Assembly (NCBI RefSeq): GCF_027938815.1
Contig: NZ_CP115913.1
Coordinates: 372,501 to 425,000, forward strand
Length of the DNA: 52,500 nucleotides
Reading direction: 5' to 3'
Origin: Oceanirhabdus sp. W0125-5
GTDB taxonomy: Bacteria > Bacillota > Clostridia > Clostridiales > Clostridiaceae
Part shown: one piece after another, positions 1 to 9,059 of the stretch
Numbering within the stretch: the stretch's first letter is position 1
Layout of the letters: each line of letters opens with the position of its first letter
The notes under the pieces: model-generated
Databases searched by the model: none
Seen by the model: only the letters and a program-made list of their open reading frames with translations
What the model was told of the DNA's origin: nothing
Program-made: the position numbers and the translations under genes

Positions 1-1418
1 TTCTCGTAACTTATTTCTATAACTCCATTACTACACATTATGGGTTTTCCAGTAAATAGTGCAGCATATATAACCATTTTTCTTCTTGCTTTAAATAAAT
101 CTAAAATACTCTTCCATTTTTTCTTTATATCATCAAGTGTAATTTTGGAATCAGTGTTTACAGGAATGTTTGAGTAATTAATAACTTCTTTAACATTCTT
201 CTTAACTTTAGCAGCATTTCCATTATGATTTGTTTTATTCACAGTTGCATTTGTTATAGTGATATTTCCACTATTAATTTTTTCTTCTAATTTATTTAAT
301 CTAGATAATATAACCTCATTTGACGTATCATATTCAATCTTTATTAATTTAATTAGTGCTAGTTCTAAAAATATTCTTCCTTGTCTGCTCCATTTACATT
401 GTTCTTCTGCCTCTTGAAGAATATTAATATATCTCATAATTTCTTCTACTCTAATTTTGGTACCTTGATCTTTTATTATCTCAATATTTTCTCTTGAAAG
501 ATCCAATATTTCTTCTGGATTATCACTAATTTTACTAATCAATACATTTCTAAGGTGCATTATTAAATCTTTAATAAAGATATATATATCTTTACCGTTC
601 TCTATAATATTATCAATTTCCTTTATAGCACCTTCAATATCTTTATCAATTACTCTATCAATTATTCTAACCATGCTATCATTAGTTACAAAACCTAAGA
701 TATCTATTACTTTCTCATATTCAACAGAATCTCCACTCATAGATATTACTTGATCTAGTATACTTTGAGCATCTCTCATGGCTCCATCACAAATTCTAGC
801 AATAAGCTTTAAACTCATATCATCTGCGTATATTCCTATTTCATCTATTATTTTTCTCAGGCTTTTAAAAATAATTTGACTTTTGATTCTTTTAAATTCA
901 AATCTCTGACATCTTGAAAGTATAGTTATAGGAAGCTTTTGAGGATCTGTTGTTGCTAGAATAAAGATTACATATGATGGTGGTTCTTCAAGAGTCTTAA
1001 GAAATGCATTAACTGCCCCTATTGATAACATATGAACCTCATCAATTATATAAACTTTAAACTTAGCTTCTTGAGGAGGATATTGAACTTCATCAATTAA
1101 TTCTCTAATATTTTCAACTCTATTATTTGATGCAGCATCTAATTCAGTAACATCTATAGCAGTACCTGAATTTATCTTTTTGCACATATCACATTCATTA
1201 CAAGGCTCACCATCTTGTGAATTCAAACAATTTACAGCTTTAGCTAATACTTTTGCTGTAGATGTCTTTCCTGTCCCCCTAGTACCACATAATAAATACG
1301 CATGGGCAATTTTATTATTTTTTATTTGGTTTTTTAGCGTAACAGTTACATGTTGTTGACCAACTACATCGCTAAATATTCTAGGTCTCCACTCTCTATA
1401 TAATGCAGTATATGCCAT
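1..1418 (-). CDS. dnaX: DNA polymerase III subunit gamma/tau, C-terminus cut by window edge
   Basis: Clamp-loader ATPase subunit that loads the sliding clamp during replication. About 472 residues are visible and the frame is still open at base 1. The protein begins MAYTALYREWRP, has a Walker A GTRGTGKT at residues 45-52, a zinc site (C64, C73, C76, C79), a Walker B-like IIDEVHM near 125 and a sensor SRCQRFEF, in DnaX order. The ATG at 1418 is preceded by GAGGTGAGG. It lies directly downstream of the SRP RNA and tRNA-Ser on the same strand, the arrangement known from Bacillus (scr-dnaX). The tau-like C-terminal region is mostly outside the window, so nothing can be said about frameshift products. 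Confidence 0.96.
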   Translation of the reverse strand, partial: MAYTALYREWRPRIFSDVVGQQHVTVTLKNQIKNNKIAHAYLLCGTRGTGKTSTAKVLAKAVNCLNSQDGEPCNECDMCKKINSGTAIDVTELDAASNNRVENIRELIDEVQYPPQEAKFKVYIIDEVHMLSIGAVNAFLKTLEEPPSYVIFILATTDPQKLPITILSRCQRFEFKRIKSQIIFKSLRKIIDEIGIYADDMSLKLIARICDGAMRDAQSILDQVISMSGDSVEYEKVIDILGFVTNDSMVRIIDRVIDKDIEGAIKEIDNIIENGKDIYIFIKDLIMHLRNVLISKISDNPEEILDLSRENIEIIKDQGTKIRVEEIMRYINILQEAEEQCKWSRQGRIFLELALIKLIKIEYDTSNEVILSRLNKLEEKINSGNITITNATVNKTNHNGNAAKVKKNVKEVINYSNIPVNTDSKITLDDIKKKWKSILDLFKARRKMVIYAALFTGKPIMCSNGVIEISYE

Positions 1419-1462
1419 TTTCCTCACCTCTAATTTTTTAGATTTAATATATAAATGTATAC

Positions 1463-1489
1463 AAAAAAACTCGACCTTTAAGTCGAGTT
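1463..1489 (-). terminator. Terminator of the SRP RNA
   Basis: Hairpin AACTCGACTT/AAGGTCGAGTT followed on the minus strand by a run of seven T. It sits just after the SRP RNA 3' end and about 45 bp ahead of dnaX, so it should end the RNA transcript before dnaX. Confidence 0.85.
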
Positions 1490-1502
1490 ATCTAGCAATT
1501 TA

Positions 1503-1770
1503 AACCGTACACCTTACTTTGACTAGTACTTATAAGCGTTACCTACACAGTTAACTCGGATCAGGTTATCCTGCGTCACACAGAGGGGCTTGCTTATCGC
1601 TGCTTCCTTCCGGACCTGACGAGGTTCACAAGTCTCTGTTGCACAGGGCCCAATCGTCAACGCCACTTATGTAGGCCAGACCATACAAGCACTAGCCTAG
1701 GTAAGGAATTCATTCCTGCTAGAGCGGATTGCAGGTTACAGGGCACCGCTAACTCCCCAACTAGTACGGC
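1503..1770 (-). ncRNA. ffs: SRP RNA, large Firmicute type (scRNA / ffs)
   Basis: RNA core of the signal recognition particle, which targets membrane and secreted proteins co-translationally. The 5' end GCCGTAC pairs with the 3' end GTACGGT, closing a long rod of about 268 nt with an Alu-like domain, as in Bacillus. The domain-IV apical region that binds Ffh (GTCAGGTCCGGAAGGAAGCAGC) is visible near 1600-1625. It lies between tRNA-Ser and dnaX and has its own terminator. Ends are set from the closing helix and may be off by a few bases. Confidence 0.93.
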
Positions 1771-1772
1771 AT

Positions 1773-1862
1773 TGGCGGAAAGAGAGGGATTCGAACCCTC
1801 GGTAGAGTTTCCCCTACACACGCGTTCCAAGCGTGCTCCTTCGACCTCTCAGACATCTTTCC
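1773..1862 (-). tRNA. tRNA-Ser (anticodon GGA)
   Basis: 90-nt cloverleaf with long class-II variable arm, TTCGAATC T-loop and encoded CCA. The anticodon loop CTTGGAA gives GGA, reading UCC/UCU. Its 3' end is 2 bp from the SRP RNA 5' end, so the two are probably processed from one transcript. It is the tRNA expected to pair with the probable UCC specifier of the serS T-box in this window. Confidence 0.97.
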
Positions 1863-1931
1863 ACATTGATTTTTTAATACAAACACAATTATACTATCAA
1901 TAATATATAATTGCAAGTTTTAAATCCTTAG

Positions 1932-1961
1932 AAAAAAAAGGGATACCATTTTTAGGTACCC
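1932..1961 (-). terminator. Rho-independent terminator, minus strand
   Basis: Stem GGGTACC/GGTATCCC (one bulged base) followed on the minus strand by eight T. It is a second minus-strand terminator downstream of the lipoprotein gene's own terminator, and lies about 70 bp before tRNA-Ser. Confidence 0.7.
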
Positions 1962-2151
1962 AAAAGTTTATGGAATATGGATTATAGGGGGATAGGAATA
2001 AAAAATTCCTATGTCTATATATAAACTCTATTAGAGTTTATGTCATAATATTAGATTTAAGTTGATATTTTTTTAATTAAATTAAATTTCAAATTAAATC
2101 TCTATAAAAACATTTTATAACATATTCTGATTATTTTCAAGTTGATTTTTA
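1962..2151 (-). other. Intergenic stretch with hairpins, possible small RNA
   Basis: No convincing reading frame. The minus strand shows two inverted repeats, ATAAACTCTAATAGAGTTTAT (written as arms ATAAACTCT/AGAGTTTAT) near 2020-2042 and TAGGAATTTTTTATTCCTA near 1995-2013, followed by the terminator at 1932-1961. Being bracketed by two same-strand terminators suggests an independent short transcript, but no promoter is clear. Confidence 0.25.
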
Positions 2152-2190
2152 CAAAAAAAAATAAAACAAGGTATAAAAACCCTTGTTTTA
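2152..2190 (-). terminator. Terminator of the lipoprotein gene
   Basis: Stem AAAACAAGG/CCTTGTTTT with an A/T tract on the minus-strand downstream side, 14 bp after the stop codon at 2204. Confidence 0.8.
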
Positions 2191-2203
2191 TTTTATAATT
2201 CAA

Positions 2204-3481
2204 CTACTTTAGTAAATTATCGACCTTTGCTTTATAAATGAATCTGATTGATCCTGAATTTTTATTGAACTTTTTATCATTCTCTGTATATGCTTGTTTT
2301 AATTCTTTTAATTCATTATTCAATATAGGTTCCCACGATGTGCTATCCTTGCTTTCGAAGTTACTCATTTGTTCAACTCTTAAGCTATAAGTACTTTTAA
2401 TTCCACTAACTAACTCATAAATTTTATTACTTCTTACTTCATTTTCTTTCTCTACTTCTGAAATAAATTCTTTTAATATACTGCTTATTTGCTGTTTTTT
2501 ATTATCATATTTGCTTTTTAATTTATCTTCTTTAGATTTATTTACCTTCTCAATATTATTTATATCATTAATTTTGTTTTGCTCTAATTGAGCTAATTCA
2601 TTTATTTTTTTCTTACTTGCATCCGCTTCTTTATTATTCTTGTTTTCTTGTGCTAAATATTCTTCTTCTATTTTATCTTTTTCTACTTTAAACAGTTTCT
2701 CTTCTTTATCTTGCTTCAACTGCTTTAATGCCTCATCAAATTCACTGGTTTCTTCTGATTCTGACGCATCATCATAGCCAAAATCATAATCGAAACCGCC
2801 ATCATCTTCATCATCGCCATTTTCTATATCATTCTTATTATTGATATTAGCTTTTGCCGCTTCATATTCTTGTTCAATCTTTTTCTTTTTCGCTTCATAA
2901 TTAAGTTCAATAGTATTTAGCATGACATCATATTCATCTTTTATTTGGTTAAGTTGGATTTCTTCTTTTTGTTGTATATCCTTTAAATTATCTTCATAGT
3001 TTTTTTCAATTAGATCCAACTCATTGTTTTTTTCATTATTAATTATGGCAAGTTCTTCATTATAACTTTTATCTAAAATATCAAATAAATATTTCTCACT
3101 TAAGCCTTTATATAAATCAGAATTAGATTTTTCTCTTTCTGCATTTATTTCTTTCATTAAATTATCAAATTTATCACTTCTAAGCTTGTTAATATACTCA
3201 ATAGTAGCAAGACGTTGTGCTTCTTCTTCTTTTTGTAATAATTCTGCTTCTTTCTTAAGTTCTTCTTCACTTTTAGGCTTCTCTTCAGTTTCCTTTTCAT
3301 TTTCATTTTCTTTTTCACTATCTATATTGTTACTATTTTCATCAGTACTGCCCTCAGTTTGTGTTTCATTATTAGAAGTGTTATTTTTATTCGTATTTTC
3401 ACTATTTTTGCCACAAGAACTTAACATTGTTATAGATAATAATCCTATCAATAATAACTTACTAAATTTCTTACCTCTCAT
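2204..3481 (-). CDS. Putative coiled-coil lipoprotein, function unknown
   Basis: A 425-residue secreted, lipid-anchored protein. The N-terminus has lysines, a hydrophobic stretch and a lipobox LSSC with the modified cysteine at C23, followed by a low-complexity Asn/Thr/Ser/Glu spacer to about residue 70. Residues about 70-390 are dominated by Glu, Lys, Asn and Leu in heptad-like patterns, consistent with long coiled coils, interrupted near 215-245 by a very acidic DDEDDGG-type insert. I recognise no enzymatic motif. It may be a structural or surface protein of the cell envelope. RBS GAGGGG precedes the ATG. It stands alone with its own terminator. Confidence 0.75.
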   Translation of the reverse strand: MRGKKFSKLLLIGLLSITMLSSCGKNSENTNKNNTSNNETQTEGSTDENSNNIDSEKENENEKETEEKPKSEEELKKEAELLQKEEEAQRLATIEYINKLRSDKFDNLMKEINAEREKSNSDLYKGLSEKYLFDILDKSYNEELAIINNEKNNELDLIEKNYEDNLKDIQQKEEIQLNQIKDEYDVMLNTIELNYEAKKKKIEQEYEAAKANINNKNDIENGDDEDDGGFDYDFGYDDASESEETSEFDEALKQLKQDKEEKLFKVEKDKIEEEYLAQENKNNKEADASKKKINELAQLEQNKINDINNIEKVNKSKEDKLKSKYDNKKQQISSILKEFISEVEKENEVRSNKIYELVSGIKSTYSLRVEQMSNFESKDSTSWEPILNNELKELKQAYTENDKKFNKNSGSIRFIYKAKVDNLLK

Positions 3482-3631
3482 AGTATTTACCCCTCATATT
3501 AATTTAATATTATATAATAATTCATTAAATATATATTAAACTCCTTCATTCTCTTAACTATTCTATTTTTAATTATCGTTGAATTTGAAGAAATCTTTAT
3601 TTGTAGATTAATACCAATATGAAACTTACTC

Positions 3632-3668
3632 AAAAAAGAAAAGACTACTTCAAGTAATCTTTTCTTTA
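3632..3668. terminator. Bidirectional-looking terminator after the M3 peptidase
   Basis: Stem AAAGAAAAGACTACTT/AAGTAATCTTTTCTTT with A/T tracts on both sides, 10 bp beyond the stop of the minus-strand peptidase gene. Confidence 0.75.
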
Positions 3669-3677
3669 TTAATAAAC

Positions 3678-5375
3678 TTATAACTCTTTATCTTTTACGT
3701 CATTAAGCCAATTCTTTATTTCTGGAATTACAAACTCAATTGTTCCATCTTCAAATGGATTTTTCAGATTTGCTAACTCTACAAGTTCTAAGAAAGGTTT
3801 ACTTCCTCCGGCCTTACATAATGTTAAATAATCATTCCATGCTCCTTCTCTATTCTGATTAGATTTAACCCAGAATTGGAAGGCACATACTTGCGCAAGT
3901 GTATAATCTATATAATAGAATGGTGTTGAGAATATATGTCCTTGTCTGAACCAATATCCACCTCTATTTAATATATCATTATCTTCATAATCTCTATCTG
4001 GTAGATACTTCTTCTCAATCTCTCTCCATTTTGTTTTTCTCTCTTCTGGAGTTGCTTCAGGGTTCTCATATACAAAATGCTGGAACTCATCAACAGTTAC
4101 ACCATAAGGAATAAATGTTAACGCCCCACTTAAGTGTGCAAACTTATACTTTAGTTCATCCTCTTCAAAGAATAGATTCATCCAAGGCCAAGTAAAGAAT
4201 TCCATACTCATTGAATGTATCTCACACGCTTCATATGTTGGGAATCCGTACTCTGGTACCTCGTATACTCTACTGCAATATACTTGGAATGCATGTCCAG
4301 CTTCATGAGTTAAAACATCAACATCTCCTGAAGTCCCATTAAAATTAGAAAATATAAACGGAGACTTGTATTTACTTATATACGTACAATATCCTCCACC
4401 AGCTTTTCCTTTTTTACTAACTAAATCTAAAAGCTCTCTCTCTAACATGAAATTAAAGAATTCTGATGTCTCTGAAGATAATTGGTCATACATTTTCTTA
4501 CCATTGTTAACAATCCACTCAGGATTTCCTTTTGGTATAGCATTTCCTGTTGTAAATTCTAAAGCCTCATCATAAAATTTAAGAGAATCTAATCCTAATC
4601 TCTCAGCTTGACGTTTCTTAAGTTCAACAGCTACTGGAACGATATGTTCAAGTACTTGCTTTCTATAATTCGCTACCATATTTGAGTCATAATCTGATCT
4701 CATCATTCTCATATAACCTAATTTAACGTAATTGTCATACCCAAGAGTGGTAGCAATTTTATGTCTAACTTTAACCAATTTATCATAAATTTCATCAAAT
4801 TTACTTTCATTTTCTTTAAAGAAATTGGCAACTGCTTCAGTAGCAGCTTTTCTTTCTTCTCTATCTTGTGATTGAGCATATGGTCCCATCTGAGATAGAT
4901 TTTTTTCTTCTCCATCAAACATAATTTTTGCTGATGCTTTCAGCTTAGTGTATTCACTCACAAGCTTATTTTCGCTCTGTAAGTCCTGAATAATCTCAGG
5001 CTTAAATGTTTTTATAGACATTTCTGCTAAATTAAATAATTGTTTGCCCCACTTTTGCTCAAGTTCTTTTCTAAATCTTGAATTAATTAAAGCTTCATAG
5101 TATTGATTTACAACCCCTTCGTACAAAGGCATAGCTTCATCTATGAAATCTTGTTCCTTTTCATAGAACTCATCAGTTGTATCAATTGTGTATCTTATTC
5201 CTACAAGCTCATTCATTGATTCTACTTCATTTCTTAAAGTAATAATCTTTTTCATAGTTTCATTCTGAGCTTTAAAATCATTAGCTGCCTTAAATTCACT
5301 AATCAAAGATTCCATTTCACCCTTAACTTGTTCCATATCAGGTCTAGTGTATTTGTAATCTTTAAATTTAATCAT
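3678..5375 (-). CDS. M3-family oligoendopeptidase
   Basis: Zinc metallopeptidase of the M3 (thimet/oligopeptidase F-like) family, expected to degrade short peptides in the cytoplasm; no signal peptide. The zinc motif HEAGH lies near residue 358 (VLTHEAGHAFQVY) with a following conserved Glu-containing segment (YEACEIHSMSMEF). I chose the ATG at 5375 (MIKFKDYKY) because AGGAGG lies 7 bp before it; a longer frame to 5405 has no RBS. Length of about 565 residues fits the family. It is monocistronic, with a terminator downstream. A second M3 enzyme, PepF, lies at 13349-15133; the two are clearly different subfamilies. Confidence 0.92.
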   Translation of the reverse strand: MIKFKDYKYTRPDMEQVKGEMESLISEFKAANDFKAQNETMKKIITLRNEVESMNELVGIRYTIDTTDEFYEKEQDFIDEAMPLYEGVVNQYYEALINSRFRKELEQKWGKQLFNLAEMSIKTFKPEIIQDLQSENKLVSEYTKLKASAKIMFDGEEKNLSQMGPYAQSQDREERKAATEAVANFFKENESKFDEIYDKLVKVRHKIATTLGYDNYVKLGYMRMMRSDYDSNMVANYRKQVLEHIVPVAVELKKRQAERLGLDSLKFYDEALEFTTGNAIPKGNPEWIVNNGKKMYDQLSSETSEFFNFMLERELLDLVSKKGKAGGGYCTYISKYKSPFIFSNFNGTSGDVDVLTHEAGHAFQVYCSRVYEVPEYGFPTYEACEIHSMSMEFFTWPWMNLFFEEDELKYKFAHLSGALTFIPYGVTVDEFQHFVYENPEATPEERKTKWREIEKKYLPDRDYEDNDILNRGGYWFRQGHIFSTPFYYIDYTLAQVCAFQFWVKSNQNREGAWNDYLTLCKAGGSKPFLELVELANLKNPFEDGTIEFVIPEIKNWLNDVKDKEL

Positions 5376-5467
5376 ACTCAACCTCCTGTGTAGAATGAAT
5401 CTCATTCTATTAATAATAATTAAATCTCTACATATGATTTTATCATAATTTTCTAAAAATAATGTTA

Positions 5468-5503
5468 AAAAAATAAAAACTACTAAAATAATAGTAGTTT
5501 TTT
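5468..5503 (-). terminator. Terminator of the response-regulator operon
   Basis: Stem AAAACTACT/AGTAGTTTT with an A/T-rich run on the minus-strand side, about 30 bp after the stop of the LytTR regulator gene. Confidence 0.75.
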
Positions 5504-5531
5504 CATTTTTATACTTTTAATTGGTCAAATA

Positions 5532-6263
5532 TTAATTAAAAAACTGTTCTAATTCACTGAATTTCTTGTGGGTTATTAAAGCATCAACTTCAAAGTTACC
5601 GAATTTAAGTATATACGTCCATCTACCGTAAGGATATATATTAGTAATTCTTGATATATTTACGATATATGACTTATGGGTTCTCATGAATTTATTAACA
5701 TCCAATCTTTCCTCTATATGACCTAAACTCTCTGTTGTAATCACCTTATCTTTCTGAGTATAAATAACAGTGTTTCCATCTTCCCTCTGAATAATAATTA
5801 TATCTTCAACATCGATTAGCTGCATACCATCTTTATTTTTAATAATTAACTTGCTTTTTTCTGTATTTGTAGCCTTTCTTACATCTTCCCCATGAATATC
5901 ATTACAAACTTCGATTAGTCTTGTAATAGTATTATTAAGCCTCTCCATATCAAATGGTTTAACTAAATAATCAAAAGCATATACATCAAAAGCCTCTTGC
6001 ATGAACCCTTCATAAGCCGTTGCAAAAATTATTTTTGTTTTAGGATTTATATCAAATATTCTTTTTGCACATTCACACCCAGACATTTCCGGCATTTCTA
6101 TATCCATGAACACAACATCAGGTTTATCTTCTTTGAATAATTCAATACCCACAACCCCATTTTCAGCTTCACCAATTACTTTAAAATTTTCATTTTTAGA
6201 GAGTGCTTTTCTAAGCACTCTCCTCATTCCAAAATCATCATCCACAATTAATACCTTTATCAT
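5532..6263 (-). CDS. LytTR-family response regulator
   Basis: Two-component response regulator, 243 residues. The receiver domain (about 1-120) has the acidic pocket D8-D9-D10, the phosphoacceptor D54 (VVFMDIEMPEM), T82 and K102 (YLVKPF). A LytTR DNA-binding domain (about 140-243) follows, with the family's RTHKSYIVN segment. Regulators of this type usually bind direct repeats in promoters. The start codon follows the preceding stop almost directly (TAAATG), implying translational coupling. The histidine kinase of the same gene set (8154-9056) is the natural partner. The target genes are unknown; the floA-nfeD pair is a candidate by proximity. Confidence 0.93.
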   Translation of the reverse strand: MIKVLIVDDDFGMRRVLRKALSKNENFKVIGEAENGVVGIELFKEDKPDVVFMDIEMPEMSGCECAKRIFDINPKTKIIFATAYEGFMQEAFDVYAFDYLVKPFDMERLNNTITRLIEVCNDIHGEDVRKATNTEKSKLIIKNKDGMQLIDVEDIIIIQREDGNTVIYTQKDKVITTESLGHIEERLDVNKFMRTHKSYIVNISRITNIYPYGRWTYILKFGNFEVDALITHKKFSELEQFFN

Positions 6264-6506
6264 TTATCTTCGTCCTTTTGGTTTACCTAATATTTCACTT
6301 AATAATATTCCCTTCACTAGGTCATTTTTATTACTTAGAATCTTATTAATTTTTTTATTTCTATTAGTGCCCTTTGATTGCTCAGTAATATCATTTGAAT
6401 CATCGACTTTTAATTCTTTATTTTTTCTTAATTCTTTTTCAATTTCCTTCAAAATATCATCTTTATCATAGGATATCTCATTGTTATTAATATTTTTTTC
6501 ACTCAT
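6264..6506 (-). CDS. Small charged hypothetical protein
   Basis: About 80 residues, mostly Lys, Glu, Asn and Asp with no membrane segment, ending in a basic LVKGILLSEILGKPKGRR tail. I do not recognise a family. The ATG at 6506 is chosen over an upstream GTG at 6515 because AGGTG is well spaced for the ATG. Its stop codon abuts the response regulator's start, and floA ends only about 20 bp before it, so it belongs to the floA/regulator operon. It may be an adaptor of that system, which is inference from position only. Confidence 0.7.
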   Translation of the reverse strand: MSEKNINNNEISYDKDDILKEIEKELRKNKELKVDDSNDITEQSKGTNRNKKINKILSNKNDLVKGILLSEILGKPKGRR

Positions 6507-6525
6507 ATTTAACACCTAATTTCAA

Positions 6526-7521
6526 TTATTCTTCAATTGAAGATTCTTGATCATCACTTAAATTAGATAAAGATTTTCTCATATCTGTATCTGCTATAAC
6601 ATTTTTCATATTATAATAATCCATAACTCCTAAATTTCCTTTTACAAGAGCCTCTGCCATAGCTTTTGGTACTTGTGCTTCAGCTTCAACAACCTTAGCT
6701 CTCATTTCTTCTACCTGAGCCTTCATCTCTTGCTCTTTTGCAACCGCCATCGCTCTTCTAACCTCAGCTTTAGCTTGTGCAATCTTCTTATCTGCTTGTG
6801 CTTGATCAATTTGTAATTTTGCTCCAACGTTTCTTCCAACATCTACATCAGCTATATCTATTGATAGAATTTCAAATGCAGTACCTGAATCTAACCCTTT
6901 TTCTAATATTGTCTTAGATATTCTATCTGGATTTTCTAATACATCTTTATGAAGTTCTGAAGAACCAACTGTAGTAACAATACCTTCACCAACTCTGGCA
7001 ATGATTGTATCTTCACCAGCTCCACCTATAAGTCTATCTATATTAGTTCTAACTGTAACTCTAGCCTTAGCATTAAGCTCAATACCATCCTTAGCAATTG
7101 CTGCAACTAATGGTGTTTCTATAACCTTTGGTGTAACACTTGTTTTAACAGCTTGTAATACATCTCTACCTGCTAAATCAATAGCTGTTGCTTTATCAAA
7201 TCCTAGCTCTATATTAGCTCTTTCAGCCGCTATTAATGCATCAACAACCTTATTTACATCTCCACCTGCAAGGTAGTGACTCTCTAACATATCAGTTGAA
7301 AGATTTAAACCTGCTTTATTACCTTTTATTAAGGGATTAATAATTTTTGCTGGTCTTACCTTTCTTAATCTCATACCAATAAGTGAACCTAAACTAACTT
7401 TTACTCCTGCAGCTATAGCTGAAATCCATAATCCAAGTGGTATAAAACTGAAAAATATAGCTATTATAAAAAATAAAATTGCTATCCCTACTATTAATCC
7501 AAATATTCCTGTACCTGGCAT
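6526..7521 (-). CDS. floA: Flotillin-like protein FloA
   Basis: Membrane scaffold protein of bacterial functional microdomains. The 331-residue protein has an N-terminal hydrophobic hairpin (about 5-50), an SPFH-like domain (about 60-230, including [17 protein letters not shown] and [20 protein letters not shown]), then an Ala/Glu/Lys-rich coiled region (about 235-300). Length and order match FloA (YqfA) of Bacillus. GAGGAGG precedes the ATG. It follows the NfeD gene by 31 bp, the standard partnership. Unusually, a kinase and a LytTR regulator flank the pair in the same orientation. Confidence 0.96.
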   Translation of the reverse strand: MPGTGIFGLIVGIAILFFIIAIFFSFIPLGLWISAIAAGVKVSLGSLIGMRLRKVRPAKIINPLIKGNKAGLNLSTDMLESHYLAGGDVNKVVDALIAAERANIELGFDKATAIDLAGRDVLQAVKTSVTPKVIETPLVAAIAKDGIELNAKARVTVRTNIDRLIGGAGEDTIIARVGEGIVTTVGSSELHKDVLENPDRISKTILEKGLDSGTAFEILSIDIADVDVGRNVGAKLQIDQAQADKKIAQAKAEVRRAMAVAKEQEMKAQVEEMRAKVVEAEAQVPKAMAEALVKGNLGVMDYYNMKNVIADTDMRKSLSNLSDDQESSIEE

Positions 7522-7552
7522 ATTACATCCTCCTCAAATTTCATTTAATCTA

Positions 7553-8053
7553 TTAATTTTTTTCTTTTACAACAATTCTTATTCCGTCAACTCTTATAAC
7601 TTCAACTTTCTTCCCCTTTTCAATGAATCCACCATCAGCAACAGCATCTAGTTTAACTCCATCTATGCTAATTGATCCAGCTGGTCTTAGAGTTGTTAAT
7701 GTCTCTGCTATTTTACCTACAAAGAATTGCATATCCTCTTTATTTATCCCTTTTTCATTCACTGTGTTTTCTAATATTATACCTTTGCCCAGTTTACCCT
7801 TCCTGGCGAGGTGTACTATTATGGTTATGACAACTCCAATAAACATTGCTAATAGGATAAACATTATTAGTGCTTGAAAAATACTATTGGATGTTAATAA
7901 GATACTAATAATAACACTTATAATACCAAGTGCTCCAAAGACACCAAATCCTGGTGTAAATATCTCTAGTACTATACCCAATAAACCAGCTAATAATAAT
8001 ATCCATGCTACCGTAGTAAGACTACCAAAGAAACTTACTATAATATCTAACAA
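7553..8053 (-). CDS. NfeD-family membrane protein
   Basis: 166 residues: a hydrophobic N-terminal half with about three membrane segments (5-80), then a soluble C-terminal part (about 110-165, GKIAETLTTLRPAGSISIDGVKLDAVADGGFIEKG) typical of the NfeD OB-fold. It lacks the ClpP-like protease domain of long NfeD proteins. The start is TTG at 8053, with AGGAGGTG upstream. The NfeD OB-fold is thought to work with flotillin/stomatin partners, and floA follows immediately. Confidence 0.92.
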   Translation of the reverse strand: MLDIIVSFFGSLTTVAWILLLAGLLGIVLEIFTPGFGVFGALGIISVIISILLTSNSIFQALIMFILLAMFIGVVITIIVHLARKGKLGKGIILENTVNEKGINKEDMQFFVGKIAETLTTLRPAGSISIDGVKLDAVADGGFIEKGKKVEVIRVDGIRIVVKEKN

Positions 8054-8100
8054 TTTATTATCACCTCCTATTTAACTTACTTTTATTATATATTAAACTA

Positions 8101-8138
8101 AAATGATGCTTAATAGATTTTCTCCTTAAACATCATTT
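8101..8138. repeat. Hairpin between kinase and nfeD genes
   Basis: Inverted repeat AAATGATGCTTAA/TTAAACATCATTT, about 13 bp with one mismatch, in the 100-bp gap after the histidine kinase stop. The minus-strand side has only a modest T content, so it could be a weak terminator, attenuator or processing site. Confidence 0.5.
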
Positions 8139-8153
8139 TTCAAACTAAACTGT

Positions 8154-9056
8154 CTATTGTTCCACTTCAAAGTTAATAGGTATTTTAAATTTAAAAGAAG
8201 TTCCCTCATTATCACTTCTTACAACAATTGTACCTTTTTGATTTTCAATAATTTCTTTAACTATTGCTAGTCCCATTCCTTGACCCTTACTTCCCTTGGT
8301 TGTAAAACTAGGTTCAAATATTCTATTTAATATTTTTTCATCAATTTTAGGACCTGTATTCTTCACATTAAATATATACCAACTTAATTCCTCGTAAATT
8401 TCTAGGGTTATACTTTTGTTATCTATATCACAATTATTTAATTCATAAATGGCGTTATCCAATAAATTACTAAGAATCCTGCATATCTCCCAAGACCTGT
8501 TCTTTATATAATCAAGTCTTGAACTTATTTTTAAAGACATATTTATATTTTTTTCTTCTGCATCTACTATTTTAGCTTGTATTAAAGCATTTATAGCTGC
8601 ATTTGATGTTCTAAGTATTTTACTTACTTTCTTTATATCTTTATATACTTCTTCAATATATTCCTTAGAATCTTCAAATTCCCCCATCTGAATTAATGAA
8701 TATACAACCTGAAGATTATTTAAAAAATCATGTCTTTGCCCTCTTAAAGTATTATTTAACTGATTAATCCTTTGAATATTAGCCTTTTGAATCTCTACTT
8801 CCTTTTTAGATATAGATATTACCCAAATATTTCTTACACTAATTATTACATTAATAATTATAATAGCTGAAAATAATATAACTAAATAACCCACTATATT
8901 TGCTTTTCTTTCTGATAACTCTCCAATTATATTTGATTTATAATATATCCATAACATGATAATAGTAAATATCTCTATAAAATTAACTGCTATAAGAAGT
9001 TTTCTAGCTTTATCAATATTTAATGTTTGAATTTTGAAAAACCTTCTAATCTTCAA
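8154..9056 (-). CDS. GHKL-type sensor histidine kinase
   Basis: 300-residue membrane kinase of the AgrC/NatK-like class. Two hydrophobic segments (about 20-40 and 53-75) precede a Spo0B-like phosphoacceptor helix with H109 in RGQRHDFLNNLQ, then a GHKL ATPase domain with N-box LLDNAIYEL and G-box KGQGMGLAIV. There is almost no extracellular loop, so the signal may be sensed in or at the membrane. Start is TTG at 9056, three bases after the tadA stop, with GAGGGGG overlapping the end of tadA; this predicts coupling to tadA. The LytTR regulator at 5532 is the likely partner. Confidence 0.9.
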   Translation of the reverse strand: MKIRRFFKIQTLNIDKARKLLIAVNFIEIFTIIMLWIYYKSNIIGELSERKANIVGYLVILFSAIIIINVIISVRNIWVISISKKEVEIQKANIQRINQLNNTLRGQRHDFLNNLQVVYSLIQMGEFEDSKEYIEEVYKDIKKVSKILRTSNAAINALIQAKIVDAEEKNINMSLKISSRLDYIKNRSWEICRILSNLLDNAIYELNNCDIDNKSITLEIYEELSWYIFNVKNTGPKIDEKILNRIFEPSFTTKGSKGQGMGLAIVKEIIENQKGTIVVRSDNEGTSFKFKIPINFEVEQ

Positions 9057-9059
9057 GTC

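Noticed and set aside
3186..3539. Plus-strand reading frame opposite the lipoprotein gene
   Set aside because: Ser/Leu/Phe-rich antisense of a Glu/Lys-rich coiled coil; no RBS.
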